From contig CM027377.1 in assembly GCA_015680905.1 (NCBI GenBank), positions 22,902,501 through 22,966,500 on the forward strand: DNA of 64,000 nt, given 5' to 3'. Of the stretch, positions 21,546 to 34,345 are shown piece by piece. This stretch comes from Coptis chinensis. Its lineage: Eukaryota; Streptophyta; Magnoliopsida; Ranunculales; Ranunculaceae. The notes beneath the pieces were generated by a model. The model was not told the origin of the DNA and did no database searches. It worked only from the letters and a program-made list of their open reading frames with translations. Made by a program: the position numbers and the translations under genes. The stretch's first letter is position 1, and the number at the start of each line of letters is the position of its first letter.

Positions 21546-22052
21546 TTAGAGCATTTCCAATGCAAACCACTTTTTTTCACCTCCACGTAAGACTATTTTC
21601 CCTCTTTGCTATCTTTGTGGTTAAAAACAAGAAAATGTTGCCCAATGCAGAGGTGATTTAAAACTTCGGACGAAATGTTTGATTCTGTCTGAATGTAAAA
21701 ATTGAAAAAACGGTCGGACGAACGGAATGAAACATTCTGTCCGAAAGAAAGAAAAAAAAACCCAAAAATAAGGTCGAAAAAACACACGGGACGGAATGTT
21801 TCATTCTGTCCGAAGAAAAGAAAAAAAAAAAACCAATAAAATATAAAAAAAACACACGAGACGGAATAAAAGGTTCCGTCCGAAACTCACAACTCAATGA
21901 CAATTAATTTCAATAGTAACTGCTACTCTCATTGTGACTTAGTTACAAGTCACCATCATTATCACCCTTGCATTAGGCAAGTGTTTTCTGATCTACAAAG
22001 ATGAAAACTCTCAATTTCCTCTCCTAGTCACTTGTATTGGGAATGCTATTAA
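21546..22052 (+). mobile_element. MITE copy 2 with GAGCAT-type ends and palindromic repeats
   Basis: Left end TTAGAGCATTTCCAATGCAA and right end TTGTATTGGGAATGCTATTAA are inverted. The interior contains several near-perfect palindromes of the type CGGAATGAAACATTCTGTCCG at 21717, 21788 and 21862, separated by A-rich spacers. The same motif occurs in copy 1 at 21236-21260 and 21368-21392. Non-coding; the open frames here are low-complexity. Confidence 0.7.
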
Positions 22053-24480
22053 TCCGGGAGAAATTAAAGGAGTGACCAATTTTATAATTACAGTGCGCAG
22101 ACCTGACCTTATTTTATAATTAGGAGTTGAACTTGCACACCTTGAATAATTGAAAACTTGCGCTTAGCGTGCAATGTACGATATCTACTCCGCATAATTT
22201 AAAAATTAAGCTTGGTTAAAAGATTGATTTCTTGAAATATTGACTACAGGAAAGGAAATGAAAATTGATGAAGTATAAAAATCTCCAAATTGAACTCTTA
22301 CAATAGTATAAGCTTCTAACACAGGACCTGGTCCACAGATAGTGGAACAATTTTTTTTTAGGGTAAATTGCATTTTGATAGTGGAACAACTTTTAACTAA
22401 TGGATCAGGTTCACCGTCTGTTAATTGTTTGTGGGAATCCAATGTAATCTTGTAATTACTAAATTGCCATTAAATTTGCGGTCAATCCCATTTGATTTAG
22501 GTGACACATGATTTAATCTTAATTGCCGGCAGATGAGAATGAATACACTTCAACACATAGAACATGAAACTCCAAACTCCACACAAAATTCCGTACAAAC
22601 TTGTATAGAAGTATAGAACATATGGTTTCAACAATCGAGGACGTGCAAAAACTTCTGTTTGCGACAATATTGGTGTAGTTGGAATGGGAACATTGATTGG
22701 TCACAACCCATGCACGTAACCCTAAGCCTCCATACCCCCACAAGTATATATTAGTAAGGATGGAATTCGAACTAATCAAGCTGAATTTCACTATGCTCAA
22801 GTTAATACATGAACCAGCCCAAGTCAAGTTTTTAGCGAGCCGAGTCCAAATAGTTCGGTTATTTTACACTAAAGTGATACTATTTTAACTTATCGAACCG
22901 AGCTTCATCAAACTCGTTTGTTACACGACCTATAATATAAACTCAAACTTGGCTCGTTTATTAAATGAACAAGCTCGAGCATGCCTGAGCCCTCAGCTCA
23001 ATAAATTCTACCCTTAAGTATTAGTTTGAGAAAGTATATTTAATTAATATTTAATCATCTGTGTGAATCTGCACTTAGTGGAATTCCAGAAACCTGGAAC
23101 TGTTATCGCGCATTAAAGAATTTATTCTTTTAAATTTTAATAAACGTAAATGTGAACTGAATTACGAAGTCTTCTTGCATCTGCTTGACTAAAAGGGAAA
23201 CTGTTTCAGCATTTGCACTTGCCATATTAAAAAAAAAAAAAGAAAAAAGAAAAAGTAGCAGTCCAGTCTCTCACTCAAAAAACTCTGATCGAACTTCAGA
23301 GTTCTTCATTTCACCACCGCACCAGACTACAGAGGCTTGGAAGTTATGCTATAAAACGTCCCCTGACAATCTTTACACGGCTTAGTTGGTAAGTATATCC
23401 AAGCCTCCACTTGTTACTTCAGCCTATGGTTTTAAAGTTGTACATACACTGATACACCAAGTCGTAGTAAGTGTCTCTTACTTTTACAGGCACAAAGAAA
23501 TGGAACCAAGATATCTGATGAACTTACAGAGTCGATTAGGTCGAGGTAATGGCATGTTCCTTTGAAAATTTTCAAAAACTCAGTGCAACCTTTTGGTGTT
23601 ATAATCTAAGGTTAATATCAGGAAAGTCCAGTTTTCCAAGTTAAAGCAAAATCTACTCTGCAAGTCGCAACCTTAAATCTGATCAGATCTACCTATTCTC
23701 CTTCAATTCCTTTTGCTAGTTTTGGGGGGGTTTAGTAGGGGTTTTGGTGAGGTTCTCGTTCTAGGAGTAGCTAATTTGTTGCTTTCACAGAGTTTCGTGC
23801 TTCGTAGTTTGGAGATCTTTGGGTCTTCTTTTTGGGAGAACCAACAACACACTTGGGTGATCGATGTTGGTGTTGAAGTAACTCCAGTGGGGAATATGAG
23901 GGGACCTAGCTCTGTGTTTCTCCTTTGTCTTTTGTTTGTTTTAATGATATTTGCTCCATGTATCTTTCTTGCTTCTTGTTTGATTTGTGAAGTTGCACTC
24001 AGATGGTTTATGGAAAACAAAATAAAAAAGAAATCCATTTTTCCATGTGCAACGTAGCGACATACTAGCTATTGAGACTCTTAACTTTTCTTGAGACCCA
24101 CTCTCCTCCGAGATCTTACTCCCATTTTTCCATGTGCAGCGTAGCGACATACTCGCGCTAAAAATATTTTTCAATTGGCAGAATAATCCAAAGTTGAGAA
24201 TATCATTATCATTGCGTATATTGGATCTCTAAATTTTGGAACATATTGGACCGATATATTTATAAAATTTATGCTTATGTTTTAATTCATGTAATGAAAT
24301 TATTTAGAATAAAACAAAATTACCAACGACAGAGTTGTTGTCTTAAAAAAAATCCTTTTGCATGTGAAATTATTCTTTTGTGCGCTAGCTCATTTGTGGG
24401 ATCTTCGAAATAACATGTGTAGCTCTCTGGTATGCTTAAATGATTAAGTGTTTTCAATACATAAACTGAAAGATTCTATA
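22053..24480. other. Non-coding region upstream of the receptor-kinase remnant
   Basis: No gene recognised. 22830-22990 has paired GCGAGCCGAG / CTCGTTTATTAAATGAACAAGCTCGAG-type wording (in part) typical of hAT MITEs. A 32-base segment beginning CCATTTTTCCATGTGCA occurs twice, at 24035 and 24122, 87 bases apart. 23280-23540 contains possible donor and acceptor sites (GGTAAGTATA at 23388, TTTTACAG at 23483) but no convincing coding sequence. Confidence 0.5.
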
Positions 24481-24499
24481 TTTATGTATTCTTTCGCAG

Positions 24500-25840
24500 A
24501 CGTGAATCTCTTAATCTCTCTTACTGCCATTATAGTTGGTTTGACTGCCACTTGAAGCTAGAGTATTATATCACTCGGGATTGAAGTCTTGAAGTTTGGA
24601 CCCAGTGGCGTGAACAGGAGAAAGCCAAATGGAGAACTATTTGACATCAGAAGTAGAACTCAAAGAATACGATGTAGATGAAGTACGAAAAAGGAATGAA
24701 AAACTTTATAGAGTAAATAATCTACATTTTGATGGTAAGGACAAGCTTCAAAATAAAATGTTTGAAAGTCTCAAAGTGGTGAAAGTTTTCAAAGGGGCCA
24801 TTGTTAGCTCAAATGCAATGGAAGTGTCGTTAGAACTTGAAAGAGAGAAAATACGACGATATTCACATAAAGATCTTATGAGGATTACTGAATATTTCAC
24901 TTGTCAAATAGGTTCTGGCGCTTATGGAGACGTCTTTAAAGGCCAATTACCTAATGGTGAGAAAGTTGCAGTTAAGAAATTAAAAAAAACCGCAGTGGAT
25001 GTTATGGAATACACATTCATGGCTGAAGTGAGATCAATGAGCAGCACTTCTCATCGAAACCTAGTTAGACTTTATGGATATTGTTTTGAGACGAACATGA
25101 AAGCACTTGTCTATGAATACTTGGAGAATGGATCTTTGGATGTTATTTTGTATGAGAACCATCTTAAGTTGCCGTGGCAGAGGTTGTATGATATTGCAAC
25201 TGAGACAGCAAAAGGGCTTTCTTATTTGCATGAAAGTTGCCACGAGGTAATAGTTCACTATGATGTAAAAGCTAGTAATGTGCTCATTGACTCAAATCTT
25301 TCTCCTAAGATTTCAGATTTTGGATTTGCCAAGGTTTCTCAAAGAGATGTTAGTAATATATCTTTGGTTGAATTCAGAGGGACCCGTGAGCTTTGCTGCC
25401 CCAGAAATGTGGATGCAAATGCCAATAACTTACAAAAAGTGATGTTTACAGTTTCGCATGATGTTGTTCAAGTTTTGGGGAGGAGGAGAATTTGTGTAGG
25501 CGATAATTGGTTTCCAGGACAAGTTTGGGAAAAATTTAAGAATGGACAAGTAAAACTAAATTATGGAGGAATGTGGAATTGAGGACATGGATAGAGAAAA
25601 TGCAACAACATTGGCAATTGTCGCATTGTGGTGTACTCAGCACAATCCCGGTGACAGACCAACCTTGGGCAAGGTGGTGAAAGTTCTTGAGGGGTACATA
25701 CAACTTCCACCCCCTCCCGATCCGCTTTATCCATATAGCTTCTCTTTAAACGTAAGCAAATTGGGAGCTAGCTCCACAGCAATTAGTGGACCTCCTCCTT
25801 CATCAGTTTCTTCTGATGTCTCTCTCACCCGGAGTGAACG
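24500..25840 (+). pseudogene. Receptor-like protein kinase remnant (LRK10L/PR5K type)
   Basis: The main frame (24629-25582) begins with a juxtamembrane segment. Its kinase domain has GSGAYG loop (residues 95-100), VAVKK lysine (116), HRNLVRLYGYC, ALVYEYLENGSLD, non-RD catalytic HYDVKASNVLID (210-221) and SDFGFAK (229-234). From about 25380 the family text continues in another frame (AAPEMWMQMPITYK), returns to the first (LGRRRICV, WFPGQVWEKFKNGQ), and ends in the +2 frame (25563-25840: ECGIEDMDRE, LAIVALWCTQHNPGDRP). This is the order of plant LRK10-like kinases, membrane receptors of biotic stress. At least three frame changes and no extracellular domain mark it as a pseudogene. A hydrophobic stretch at 24500-24545 (LLISLTAIIVGLTA) may be the old membrane segment. 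The usual C-terminal tail is replaced by a splice donor. Confidence 0.8.
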
Positions 25841-27447
<1,607 letters not shown>

Positions 27448-27808
27448 ATCAATAGTGTTATGCACTTATGCAAGTATCATCTAGTACAGGTTTTGTTGTA
27501 GAAATGGAAGATTTATAGGGTGGTAAGGTATATATCGCATTATCAACTTTGCTTACAAAGCACCAAATGGAAGGAATTTTGAAGTGCTAAATCGTTTTTT
27601 TTTTTCACTATTAAAAAAGCGCTACTGCTAAACCAATATCGCCTATAAGGACAACTTTTCTAACGGAATTCTGGACTTTGTACACTAGAATACCAGATTA
27701 TGCAACAATAAAACCGATGCAGACAAGTGGGGACTTCTTTATCTTCAATTCAGGTTCAACTATTCCAGGTCTAAATTCTTTAACCCTATAACGGTATGTA
27801 AGTATGAA
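27448..27808. other. 3' flank of the hexokinase copy
   Basis: No gene. No A-run marks the end of a retrocopy here; a 13-base T run lies at about 27596-27608. A target duplication around the kinase-hexokinase unit was not found. Confidence 0.5.
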
Positions 27809-27813
27809 GTCTA

Positions 27814-28441
27814 TGTTGGAATCTCTAAGTGTATTTCGAAATACTTGTGAGTGTGTGCAAAGTGGAGGAGATGAACCATATGTGTTCTCTCCACTTTAGT
27901 GCATAGTAGATAGTCCCACATTGGTTATCCACCACATCGGGTAGGGTTCGGGCTTGGGCTTGGGCTTACTGTTGTGGGTAGTGGTTAGACCAATAGCCTA
28001 AACTTGTTTTGCCTTTTTCTTGAGCAACAAGTTTCAGTGTTCTATTAGGAGTTGATCTCTCTTCCTCCTAACCTCTATAAATAGGACTTGTGAGTCCATA
28101 GAGATGAGACTTGATCGAACTCAACTCGTGAGAAACGTAAAACTCAAACCGGTCCTTTTCTTCTTTCTTCTTCCCTTCCCGTGAGAGAGAGTTATATTGT
28201 TGTTCTAGAGGGTAGTGCGTTTATAGTGCAAAGTCAGTCATTGTTAACCATTGAATCCTCGTGAGGAAGACGCCATCACTTTGTTGCCTTTCGCACCATT
28301 GGAAGGGCGAAATCTTTCCTTAAGGACTGACCTAATCAGCGCCTTGGTTATTCCCGCCATCTTTGCCCTTGTTTCTTCATTGCTTCTTGTTTCTTCTGTT
28401 TTCTACTTTAGTTCTTTGTGTTCATATTAACTATTTCTAAA
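27814..28441 (+). mobile_element. Probable solo LTR of a copia-type element
   Basis: Starts TGTTGGAATCTC. It contains TAGTCCCACATTGGTTATCC, a wording common in plant copia LTRs, a TATA box (CTATAAATAGG near 28074) and downstream TTGTTGCCTTTCGC-type leader text. GTCTA stands at 27809-27813 and again at 28442-28446, giving a candidate 5-base duplication, although the right end lacks the usual CA. No internal region or second LTR is present. Confidence 0.65.
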
Positions 28442-28446
28442 GTCTA

Positions 28447-28804
28447 CTCAAGAGTTTAGACCGTAGAGTTTGGAGTAAAAGAAAATTGAAAAGAAGAAAA
28501 ATGAGTTGATCAGTTCACCATAATCATTTCACGTTGTCTTCAGCTATTATTCCCTCTTCGTCACTTTCATGGTGCTTTGCTCACCATGGTAGCAATAACA
28601 TATAGAGAATTAACGGTGGCGGCCGGGCACCATTTTTGCTGAAGAAAAAAATACGACCATAAAAGTTTATTTAATGCCTGAAACCTATTTTGAAAGGAAT
28701 TGTAATATGATTGTAAAATAGTAATGTCTAGAGTTTTATTGTTTTTTGTTTTTCTGCGCTCTCTTTTCGAGATTCTGAACCATTCAACTTATAACTTCTA
28801 ACAC
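28447..28804. other. Non-coding spacer
   Basis: No gene or repeat recognised between the solo LTR and the Tourist-like element. Confidence 0.55.
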
Positions 28805-28807
28805 TTA

Positions 28808-30353
28808 GGGGGTGTTTGTTTTTCCTACTTATAAGTATGTCCTAAAATCTGTTTGTTTTTTACTACTTATAAGTGGTAGGGGTGTTTGTTTTTTCAAGTA
28901 TTTATAAGTGACGACATTACAATTTTATTCATATTTTAATAACACATGTACTCTATTGTCGAAATTAATGACGATCATATAAAAAATCAATTTAATGGAA
29001 GTAGAATAAATTCATATAGACCATGCATTAAACAATCCACAATAGACATATTATTTATTATGATAATCATGAAGTGCTATTGGAAAGACATTAACTTCTT
29101 CTCATTGTATAAACTTATTTGCTATTTGGTTAGTTACGTAATTTTATATGCGTTCATGGGTAGTTATGTAATTTTATGTCTAATCCCAACTTATAAGTTG
29201 GCGTAAGTAGGATTTTCTCACTTACAACTTTCGGCCCTACTTATAAGTTTTTTTGACCGTTGGCTACTTATAAGTGGGAAAAAATAAATGGGTAAAAACA
29301 AGTGGTCCACCACTTACAAGTGCTTATAAGTGGTCTAGCACTAGGGGTGGACAATGGGCCGGGTCGGGCTAGCCCGGCCCTAAACATTTAAAGCATTTCA
29401 GTTATTAGGGCTGGGCTAGCCCGGCCCTAAAATCCCTATAGGGCCGGGTCATAAGTCTAAATTTCAAGCCCTGACCCTACCCTAAGCCCTCTTTAACAGT
29501 TTAGGGCCGGGCCTATATATTTTCTTCTTTTTACTACATCAGTTTTAAAACTCATTTATATTACAAAAAAATTTCAAAGATTTGCAAACTTAAAGTCCCA
29601 CCACTTTGAAATTTGAATAACAACCAATCTAGTAATAATTCTTGATAAGTCCAACAATTTAAAATGCATATCCACAATCTAATAAACTGAAGTACATAGA
29701 GACTCATATTTATATTTCAAAATTACGGTTAAAATGTACAAGACACATTTTGGAATGAGCTTTCATCGACATAAATACGTTATTTCTTGTACTCAAATCT
29801 CACCAAAATTACATTTAACATTAAAGAACACAAAGACAAATAAGAGTATAGAATGAGTTTTACCGACGCCAACCTATTTTTTCATTAGGCTAGTGCCCAG
29901 TGCTCATTATTGTTCTTGGCGACTAGGTTAGACAGGAGTTGTGAGAGGTGTATGCGTGAGTTGTGAGATAGAAACAATTAGGTTTACAAGTTTTTATGAT
30001 ATAAGACAAGTTATTAGAAGTACCCATACGGTAAGTGATCGATAAATTACAAAGGACAGTGTTATTTTAATTGAAAATATGTAACAAGGAGTTGGATAGT
30101 TTTAGTTATGTATTTTATAGTGAAATTATAACTAGGGCTTGGTTAGGGTCGGGCCTATGTTTCAGAACCTTCGCCCTGACCCTGCCTTAGAAGGCATTAG
30201 GGCCGGGTCGGCCCTGCCCTAAACTCTATGAGGGCTTTAGTTGTGAAGGCTTTATAGGGATTAGGGTCGGGTCGGTTAGGGCCGGGTTAGGGTCGTTAGG
30301 GCCAAATTCCCACCCCTATCTAACACTTATAAGTAGGAAAAACAAACACCCCC
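28808..30353. mobile_element. Tourist-like (PIF/Harbinger) MITE with a nested hAT
   Basis: Ends GGGGGTGTTTGTTTTTCCTA and its inverted copy TAGGAAAAACAAACACCCCC are perfect over at least 20 bases and continue with CTTATAAGT. TTA at 28805-28807 and 30354-30356 gives the 3-base duplication of PIF/Harbinger. Internal GGGGTGTTTGTTTTTTC and several ACTTATAAGT copies add smaller symmetric repeats. No transposase. Confidence 0.85.
29342..30318. mobile_element. hAT element nested in the Tourist-like MITE
   Basis: Left end TAGGGGTGGACAATGGGCCG and right end GGCCAAATTCCCACCCCTA are inverted. TCTAGCAC (29334-29341) and TCTAACAC (30319-30326) form an 8-base duplication with one mismatch. GGGCCGGG / CCCGGCCC motifs recur near both ends. 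No transposase; 977 bases. Confidence 0.85.
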
Positions 30354-30361
30354 TTAGGCGC

Positions 30362-30766
30362 ATAGTACAAAACATCATGATATGGCAAAATATTGATTCC
30401 TGATATATGGATTTATGGATATGTATTGTGGATATATCTCTCTTTGGGGATATTTGACATTGTTTCATATGCAAATATTGTGAATATATCCAAAATATCG
30501 ATAAATATCATAGATATTGTGAATATTTTTTGATATATAATGATATATAATTTATATTTATTTGAAATATAATGGTAAATATTAAATAAAATTGTACATA
30601 TACAAAATATCACCAAATATCCACAAATATCACAATATATTCTAAAATGTCGATAATATCATTGAAATATCGCCGATATTTGTAGTTGTAAATAGCTCTA
30701 AGCATATCACGATATTTACTAATTCTTTGCTGAAATCTCGATACATATCATAATATTTTGTACTAT
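30362..30766. mobile_element. MITE unit 1 of a tandem pair
   Basis: Begins ATAGTACAAAACATCATGAT and ends ATCATAATATTTTGTACTAT, clear inverted ends. The body is packed with GATAT/ATATC and CAAATATC motifs. It shares its whole layout with unit 2. Non-coding. Confidence 0.75.
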
Positions 30767-30799
30767 TTTTCGGCGTAAGTATTTAGGACTTATAAGCCC

Positions 30800-31200
30800 A
30801 TAGTACAGAATATCAAGATATGGGTGTTTATCAATACCCAATTTCTTAATATGTATCGTGGATATATCTCTATTTTTGGAGATATTTTACATTGTTTGAT
30901 ATGCAAGTATCGTGGATATATCAAAAATATCAACAAATATCGTAGATATTTCTTGATATATCATTTATATTTATTTGAAATATAATGATAAATATTAAAT
31001 AAAATTGTTATCTAAACAAAATATCGCCAAATATCTCCAAATATCACAATATATCATAATATATCAAAAACATCATAAATATCGTCAAAATATTATCGAT
31101 ATTTGCAATTGTATATATTTCTAAATTTATTGCGATATTTATATATTTTTTTGCTGAAATTTCAATATTTATCGTGATATATCACGATATTTTTTACTGT
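30800..31200. mobile_element. MITE unit 2 of a tandem pair
   Basis: Begins ATAGTACAGAATATCAAGAT and ends ATCACGATATTTTTTACTGT. It is a diverged direct copy of the unit at 30362-30766 (same order: GTGGATATATCTCT, GGAGATATTTTACATTGTTT, TTGATATATCA, TAAATATTAAATAAAATTGT). The units are separated by 33 bases. Confidence 0.75.
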
Positions 31201-33390
31201 GCTCATACTTACTCTACCTTCTAAGCATAAATTTATCTTCAATTGTTTAACATAACACATTTTTAAGGCCGCGTTTGTATGCAATATTAGATTTAATCTG
31301 CAAATGGGTGAGCGCTTGAGAACTAAATCTCAATTCTCAAGAGGTGGTAGTTTGAATCCACCATGACCTACTTCAAACTAAAAATCGTAACAAATAACTG
31401 CAGCTTGGATGTGGGTTAATAGTGGCAAATAGACGCCATGAACAAATCTTCCAAGATTCGGGCTGGATTTCGTGCCTTGCTTTCAGACCTCGACCCGTTT
31501 GTTGAGCTTGTTCAGCCCAGTACCTTGGTTAACTTAATTGGTCGGATGATATTGAGGCCCTAGCTAATTGAAGTTATTGACTTTCACTTGATCGGTATGT
31601 GCGGGGTTCATTACTCAAGGTCGTTCATGTATTGATATGAGTCAAATAAAGAGAACCCGGCTCTACAAGATATGAGTCGGACATGTTTTGTTGATGTGGA
31701 ATATCCATGAAAGCCTCCTTCATGCACGAGAGATGTTGTCGTTTTGGGTATTCAACGTGAGAATGCCCGGATTCACCACCTTCTTGATCGGTTTGGGTGC
31801 CAAGAACTATTAATGGTAATGTAAATGGGGTCGATACATCAAAGACAAGAAGCAAAACACAAGGATGGAAGGGCACACTACTACTAGTGGTGCTATTGTA
31901 AACATTTCTACCGGTCGACTAGTGGCGCCGCACAAGGAGTTACTACTCGGACATTCAAGTTGAAAATCAAAATCATGTGAGGGAGTTGAACAATCACGCC
32001 TGTAACGGTTCAACAACTCAATAGTAATCATAGTATCGCGGGCAACTTCTCCTCCCCGTAGTTAACAATGCTATAGTGGTTATTCGAGGGTGGAGAGCTT
32101 GTTATTGATAGTAATGTAAGGCATAATCCAAATGGCTCTGTGGGGAAGCGGGGGTTAGCATGGTACAAAATAGTTCGATTGGTGGTGGTGGTGGAGATAT
32201 GACTACGCCTACCGTATCGATCAAATGTTAAAGGCAAGGAACGAGGACAAGCCCAACAACCACTTGTTGGAGTAGGAGACTTGGTAGCGAGAGAACATAG
32301 TATACATACTTTATTGGATCTACCAATACAAAGACACCAAAGAAAAGAGTTACTCCTCTTAACCGACTCCCCAAATAATAGAGAAATAAACATGTATGAA
32401 TGGTTAGTTGTTGGAAATGAGGATGTAGATGACGATCTCTCACAGAGTGAATCTGAGTTGTTTGGGGATACGATATAGGCTCCAATATAGGGGCTCCAAC
32501 GCTTTCTTTTGTAACTATGAGAAAGCAAAAGGATCCAAGACTCATCTTAGGAAAGATCATCCTAAGATTGTAAAGGAAACCATGACTAGGAAGTAGGATT
32601 CCTAGCTCTACTTTCTTAGGGTTCCGATTGTAGCATGTCTAGTGATCTCGGGCATGTTAGGCTTATAGTCATGTCTCGATCTTAGGCGTCTTTGTGTGCC
32701 TCTTTTTAATGATCTAACTCTTAGGGAGGCTTGTAAGGTTTACCCTTTTGCAATATAAACCGGTGGGGTCCTGCCTTTAACCCCATAACTTTTCAAAAAA
32801 AAAAAAGCTCTAAAAGAATTTATGGTTATTAGAAGGACGATCGTGTCAATTTAGAGGCTTTGTACCAAAAAGTCGAAAGCAATTGCAAAATTAAGTAAAA
32901 GTGATCGATTTACATCAAGCAAATAAGAATTGGCTAAGGACATTTTACTACTATAAAGAGAATGCTTTGGTGAAGAGTGACCTTTTCTAGTTATACCCTT
33001 TATATGGGTTCAATTACTACGATTACGGGTCAAAAGGGTAATATGTAATAACATAGGTGAGGGAGAGGTACAACTGCCAATTTATCTGGTGAAATTCTAC
33101 TCCCTCGATTGATTACATTGCTTTCAATTTTGCAAGCAAATACGATATTGCCAACGCCAAAATTTGGCCTTTTTGTCTGCCCTATCTAAACCACTAACCG
33201 CATTGCTCTCGATTTTACATACAATTGCGAGATTGCCACTAGGCTTTACGTGTACGTGGTTTCTCTCTTTTTGTTCACCTTACAAGAATCATGTGGCGAC
33301 TGCCACGTGCTAATGTACTAGTCTTATATAGTAGATGAGTTAGGCCTACAATATATTCTCAAAGATTCTTGTAGATATTGGATGGCATAA
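31201..33390. other. Non-coding region ending in a LINE-like 3' tail, then flank of the gypsy nest
   Basis: 32560-32806 resembles the 3' untranslated end of a plant LINE: GCCTCTTTTTAATGATCTAA, then GCAATATAAACCGG, then a 12-base A run at 32795-32806. Open frames upstream (31600-32560, both strands) were not recognised as ORF1 or ORF2, so only the tail is supported. 33325-33382 is the repeat shared with 1875-1935. Otherwise nothing identified. Confidence 0.45.
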
Positions 33391-33748
33391 TGATGCAGTG
33401 CAGGTTCTTGCAGAGAAGTACCTAGATACACATGGTGGTGTCTTGAAAGTTTGAGAGTGTTGTTAGTGGAGGTGCGAGGGCGCGCGCTCAGTTTTGCCTT
33501 CTGATAGGCGCGCACGTGCTCAAGGTTTTTCTGTGAGCTTTTGCGAAGTCAGTCTTTTATTTTGTTTATTTTCTATAGGATTGGTTCAGTGAACTCACTG
33601 CTTGCTTTTTTTAGGTTTAGAATGCCTATTTAAAGACTTAGGAGAATTGTGACAAATTCATTCAATGATTTTATTAAATTTATTCCATCGTTTCTTGGTT
33701 AAAGAGCGATTATTTGATTGTTCGTGAGCTAACACACTTAGTATTACA
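33391..33748 (+). repeat. 5' LTR of the host gypsy element, with primer-binding site
   Basis: Starts TGATGCAGTGCAGGTTCTTG and ends CTTAGTATTACA. TTGGTATCAGA at 33753 is a tRNA-Met-type primer-binding site. It aligns along its length with 58304-58672 apart from scattered substitutions and a variable segment about 100-145 bases in. Confidence 0.9.
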
Positions 33749-34079
33749 TTAGTTGGTATCAGATTAAATTACGATCTAGTTATGCATCATCTAGTAGGAA
33801 GAGGGCGTGGTAGAGTGATAAGCACCTAAAAGTGTAGTTTAAACCCCTTAATAGTATTCTATTTGTGCCAATTATGTTTATAATAAATAAGATTTAGTAA
33901 TGTTTACGTGTTTTTGTGTATTTCAGTTTTGAAATTTTTTATGTGCTTAAAGATATCATTTTGCATAGAAAACGAGTCAAGATGATTGTTAGAAGAAGAG
34001 TTATGTTTTAAAGCCCAAGAATCAAGAAAAAAAAACATTTTTAAGCCCAGTCAAAACTGGGAAGTCAAACCACATTATT

Positions 34080-34345
34080 CTTGCTACAAACCAAGTTGAA
34101 GGCACTCATCCTCAAGATTCTGTTGAGGTTACTTCTAAAATTTTGGCAGTAACACCTATGATTAATGGAGATGAATGGAGAACTATTGAGAAGAAAAAGA
34201 AAACAAGGAAGCACATTCAATGATCTCCTGGTGAAATTGATGATCCCACTCTCGCCATGATGAAGAAAGTTTCCTTTTTAGCCAAGAAAAAAGTTAAGCA
34301 TCTTGATGGACTTTGGGCCAATTACGTTCAAGATGCTTAACTTTT
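34080..34345 (+). other. Foreign filler in the 5' LTR of element A
   Basis: This stretch has no counterpart in the 3' LTR of A, which instead has about 200 bases (52125-52330) missing here. One frame gives GDEWRTIEKKKKTRKHIQ, wording seen in plant LINE ORF1-like and zinc-knuckle proteins. The inverted pair AAAGTTAAGCATCTTGA (34290) / TCAAGATGCTTAACTTT (34328) lies at its right edge. Confidence 0.5.

Noticed and set aside
23703-24057. Overlapping frames of about 110 codons on both strands
   Set aside because: No recognisable domain; both strands open by composition. A retroelement leader is possible but not supported.
31600-32560. Long minus-strand frames and a plus frame ending in DDDLSQSESELFGDT
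   Set aside because: Could be a LINE body before the A tail at 32795, but neither ORF1 nor ORF2 motifs were seen, so no coding call is made.
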